A DNA stretch of 9,732 nt from the NCBI GenBank assembly GCA_020347545.1, contig CP070731.1:1346203-1355934 (forward strand). The letters are read 5' to 3'. Under the pieces are notes generated by a model, which made no database searches, was not told where the DNA came from, and saw only the letters and a list, made by a program, of their open reading frames with translations. Source of the stretch: Flavobacteriaceae bacterium. Its GTDB lineage: Bacteria; Bacteroidota; Bacteroidia; Flavobacteriales; Flavobacteriaceae. The first letter of the stretch is position 1. Each line of letters begins with the position of its first letter. A program made the position numbers and the translations under genes. Positions 7,394 through 9,732 of the stretch are shown here, one piece after another.

Positions 7394-7409
7394 TGTGACT
7401 TAAATCATA
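7394..7409. promoter_or_regulatory. CRP/FNR-like operator upstream of the sulfur operon
   Basis: TGTGA-N6-TCATA is one base off the CRP-type palindrome TGTGA-N6-TCACA and also keeps the FNR-type TGA-N6-TCA core. Its centre (7401.5) is about 41.5 bases upstream of the start predicted from the TATCTTTG element, which is the class II activator position for CRP and FNR. A Crp/Fnr-family gene ends 2.2 kb away at 9568. The site is short, so chance occurrence in AT-rich DNA is possible. Confidence 0.45.
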
Positions 7410-7436
7410 TTTTGGTTCGTAAAGTCTCTATTTTCA

Positions 7437-7450
7437 GTAACTTATGTGAC
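7437..7450. promoter_or_regulatory. Second imperfect dyad in the divergent promoter region
   Basis: GTAACTTATGTGAC is symmetric at 10 of 14 positions. Read one base wider on each side it is AGTAA-N6-TGACA, close to a CRP-type site with A:T at the second G position. It lies 42 bases from the first dyad. The match is weak and the feature is tentative. Confidence 0.2.
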
Positions 7451-7541
7451 ACAACAGATGGTAAAAAATTCATAAGAAAAGCTTCGAAATAGATCAATAC
7501 TAAAAAAAAAGATTATTTTTAGTTTCTAAATATCGCACTTG

Positions 7542-9539
7542 ATGACCCCAGTTGAAAATAAGATAAGTAAGCTCAGAGAAGAACTTAGACAACACAATTA
7601 TAACTATTATGTTCTTGATCAACCAACTATATCGGATTATGAGTTTGATATGAAGTTGAAAGAACTTCTGGAACTGGAAAAAAATCACCCGGAATATGCG
7701 GATCAAAATTCTCCGACCCAAAGAGTGGGAGGTGAGATTACGAAAAATTTTGAAACCGTTACCCATACAAACAGGATGTATTCTCTTGATAATTCTTACT
7801 CAAAGGAAGATATACTTGACTGGGAAAAGAGAATTCAAAGGATATTGGGGGATGTGGACCTTGAATTTACCTGTGAATTGAAATATGACGGTGCTTCCAT
7901 CAATCTTAGTTATGATAATGATCAATTTGTAAGGGCCGTCACGCGTGGAGATGGTTTTATGGGTGATGATGTTACCGCAAATATCAAAACCATCCGTTCC
8001 ATTCCTTTGGTGTTAAACAATGGAAAACTTAAATCTTTTGATATCCGAGGAGAGATAATTCTTCCTTTGAATGGATTTAACAAAATGAATAAGGATAGAG
8101 TTGAGGCGGGAGAAGATCCCTACAGAAATCCCAGAAACACCGCAAGTGGCAGTTTAAAACTTCAGGACAGCGGAGAAGTTGCAAGCAGGCCTTTGGACTG
8201 TTTGCTCTATCAGGTGGTTGCAAATGATAATCCGTTTAAAACCCATTTTGAAACACTGGAATACGCTGCATCGATCGGCTTTAAAATACCTAAAACGATT
8301 CGCATATGTAAGAATGTTGAGGAGATAATGGAATTTTTAGCACTTTGGGACAGCAAAAGGAATGAATTACCCTATGAAACAGATGGTGTGGTCATCAAAG
8401 TAAATTCTTTGCATTACCAGGAAGAACTGGGATACACCTCTAAATCTCCACGCTGGGCGATTGCTTATAAGTTTAAGGCGGAACAAGTAAGTACAATATT
8501 GAATGAAGTGACCTATCAGGTAGGTCGAACAGGGGCGATAACTCCTGTCGCAAATCTTGAACCCGTTGAGTTGGCAGGAACCATAGTGAAACGAGCCTCT
8601 TTACATAATGCAGATCAAATTGAAAAAATAGATCTTCATTTGAAAGACAGGGTCTACGTGGAGAAAGGGGGAGAGATTATTCCTAAGATTGTAGGTGTGG
8701 ACCTGGATTCCAGAGCGCATGATGCTCTTGAAGTTCGTTATATTACGCATTGCCCTGATTGTGGCACTGAGCTGGTCAGAAAAGACGGTGATGCCAAGCA
8801 TTTCTGCCCTAATGAGTTTGGCTGCCCTACACAGATTACGGGTCGCATCCAACATTTCGTGAGTCGTAAGGCCATGAATATGGATGGCCTGGGGGCGGAA
8901 TCGGTGGAGCTCTTATTTAAAAACGGTCTTATCGAGAACTTTGCAGATTTGTATGAATTAAATGTAGAACAGGTTATTCCACTTGAAAGGATGGCCGAAA
9001 AATCAGCTCGAAATCTTATTAATGGAATTGAGGCATCAAAAAAGATTCCCTTTGAAAAAGTCCTGTTTGCTCTTGGAATTCGATTCGTTGGAGAAACGGT
9101 AGCTAAGAAACTGGCTAGACATTATAAATCCATTGACGCCCTGATGGCTGCTAGCTTTGAGAAATTGGTTGAGGTGGATGAAATAGGAGAGAAGATTGCT
9201 GAAAGTATTATTTTGTTTTTTAGAGATGAAGGGAACCAGATCCTGATAGAGCGTCTTAAGAATTATGGCTTGCAGTTGTCTTTGGATGAGTCGGAAATGG
9301 CCGATCAGACTGAACTATTGAAGGGTAAGGTATTTGTCGTATCGGGCGTTTTCGAGATCATGTCCCGGAATGAATTAAAAAAATCCATTGAGGATAATGG
9401 AGGCAAGGTTACAGGATCGATTTCCAAGAAAACGAATTTTGTAATTGCCGGAGAAAATATGGGCCCTAGCAAGAAGACCAAGGCAGAGAACCTGGGAATT
9501 CCGATCATATCAGAGCAGGATTACCTCAATATGCTTTGA
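7542..9539 (+). CDS. ligA: NAD-dependent DNA ligase LigA
   Basis: Essential replicative ligase that seals nicks using NAD+, full length at 665 residues. Domains in order: Ia NMN-binding region (Tyr22, Asp32, Asp36); adenylation domain with catalytic Lys114 in ELKYDG, RGDG (135-138), DIRGEI (167-172), NPRNTASGSLK (196-206) and DGVVIKV (281-287); OB fold with QVGRTGAITPVA (326-337) and KGGEIIPKIVGV (375-386); Cys4 zinc finger (C404, C407, C422, C428); helix-hairpin-helix repeats (about 445-570); and a C-terminal BRCT domain (about 590-665) with LLKGKVFVVSG and GGKVTGSISKKT. I chose ATG 7542; a TTG directly before it at 7539 would only add one residue. Transcription diverges from the sulfur operon and converges on the Crp/Fnr-like gene. 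All catalytic residues are in place. Housekeeping gene, nothing odd. Confidence 0.99.
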   Translation: MTPVENKISKLREELRQHNYNYYVLDQPTISDYEFDMKLKELLELEKNHPEYADQNSPTQRVGGEITKNFETVTHTNRMYSLDNSYSKEDILDWEKRIQRILGDVDLEFTCELKYDGASINLSYDNDQFVRAVTRGDGFMGDDVTANIKTIRSIPLVLNNGKLKSFDIRGEIILPLNGFNKMNKDRVEAGEDPYRNPRNTASGSLKLQDSGEVASRPLDCLLYQVVANDNPFKTHFETLEYAASIGFKIPKTIRICKNVEEIMEFLALWDSKRNELPYETDGVVIKVNSLHYQEELGYTSKSPRWAIAYKFKAEQVSTILNEVTYQVGRTGAITPVANLEPVELAGTIVKRASLHNADQIEKIDLHLKDRVYVEKGGEIIPKIVGVDLDSRAHDALEVRYITHCPDCGTELVRKDGDAKHFCPNEFGCPTQITGRIQHFVSRKAMNMDGLGAESVELLFKNGLIENFADLYELNVEQVIPLERMAEKSARNLINGIEASKKIPFEKVLFALGIRFVGETVAKKLARHYKSIDALMAASFEKLVEVDEIGEKIAESIILFFRDEGNQILIERLKNYGLQLSLDESEMADQTELLKGKVFVVSGVFEIMSRNELKKSIEDNGGKVTGSISKKTNFVIAGENMGPSKKTKAENLGIPIISEQDYLNML

Positions 9540-9567
9540 CGTACCTTAACGACTTTAAGTTTATAAA

Positions 9568-9732
9568 TTACAGTTCCAGTACCTGAACTTTGTTACGAGT
9601 GGAATAAACTTTACCCTCGTTGTGCAACTGCTTCAATAATCTTGTAACCACAACTCGTGAGGTATTAAGGTCATTGGCGATATCCTGATGTGTAAGATTA
9701 AGATTCACATCATGATTGATTTTGGCCATGTC
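9568..9732 (-). CDS. Crp/Fnr-family transcriptional regulator, C-terminal end (partial)
   Basis: A partial gene running off the window edge on the minus strand; 54 residues and the TAA stop (complement of 9568-9570) are visible. They form the winged helix-turn-helix of the Crp/Fnr family: LTHQDIANDLNTS (first helix and turn), SRVVVTRLLKQL (recognition helix), then a short wing with GKVYSTRNKVQVLEL at the C terminus. The effector domain (cyclic nucleotide, oxygen or NO sensing) is outside the window, so the signal is unknown. In the recognition helix the usual Arg-Glu-x-x-Ser/Gly-Arg reads R-V-V-V-T-R, so the base-contacting Glu (Glu181 in E. coli CRP) is Val. It is convergent with ligA, with 28 bases between the stops. 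It is a candidate regulator of the sulfur operon because of the dyad at 7394-7409; this is inference. Confidence 0.93.
   Translation of the reverse strand, partial: DMAKINHDVNLNLTHQDIANDLNTSRVVVTRLLKQLHNEGKVYSTRNKVQVLEL

Noticed and set aside
7441..7476. CTTATG-N24-CATAAG inverted repeat
   Set aside because: Six base pairs with a long loop and no extension; expected by chance in AT-rich DNA.
7514..7521. TATTTTTA as a -7 promoter element for ligA
   Set aside because: It misses the final G of TAnnTTTG and has no matching -33 element; ligA must have a promoter here or upstream but I cannot place it.
9540..9567. CTTAA-N5-TTAAG hairpin between ligA and the Crp/Fnr gene
   Set aside because: Five AT-only-biased base pairs without a proper T-tract; too weak to call a terminator.

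Overview
The window looks like a chromosomal segment of a Bacteroidota bacterium, most likely a flavobacterium. The grounds are the moderately AT-rich composition, A-rich leaders without strong Shine-Dalgarno sequences, a TAnnTTTG-type promoter element (TATCTTTG), and protein sequences typical of that group. The genus cannot be named from the sequence. There are no RNA genes, insertion sequences, CRISPR arrays or phage genes.

Layout: (1) Bases 1-4351, plus strand: the end of a drug-efflux operon. It holds a 5'-truncated RND/HAE1 inner-membrane pump and an overlapping NodT/TolC-type outer-membrane lipoprotein; the periplasmic adaptor is presumably upstream, outside the window. (2) Bases 4352-4533: a convergent intergenic region with two hairpins, one of them a textbook bidirectional terminator. 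(3) Bases 4534-7338, minus strand: a tight four-gene sulfur operon, transcribed in the order sulfide:quinone oxidoreductase-like flavoprotein, DUF1641 protein, TusE/DsrC-like single-cysteine sulfur carrier, DsrE2-like protein. (4) Bases 7339-7541: a divergent promoter region with a good Bacteroidota promoter for the sulfur operon and a CRP/FNR-like palindrome centred near -41.5 of the predicted start. (5) Bases 7542-9539, plus strand: ligA, a complete NAD-dependent DNA ligase. (6) Bases 9568-9732, minus strand: the C-terminal DNA-binding end of a Crp/Fnr-family regulator.

How it fits together: the pump and channel form a tripartite efflux system with the missing adaptor. The sulfur operon suggests that sulfide (or another sulfane sulfur source) is oxidised at the membrane, with electrons going to menaquinone, and that the sulfur passes through cysteine carriers (DsrE2-like, TusE-like). 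No dsrAB or hdr genes are in view, so the final acceptor is unknown. The DUF1641 protein has no cysteine or histidine, so it is more likely a scaffold or quinone-coupling subunit than a sulfur carrier. The Crp/Fnr regulator just beyond ligA is a plausible regulator of this operon, but that link is inference.
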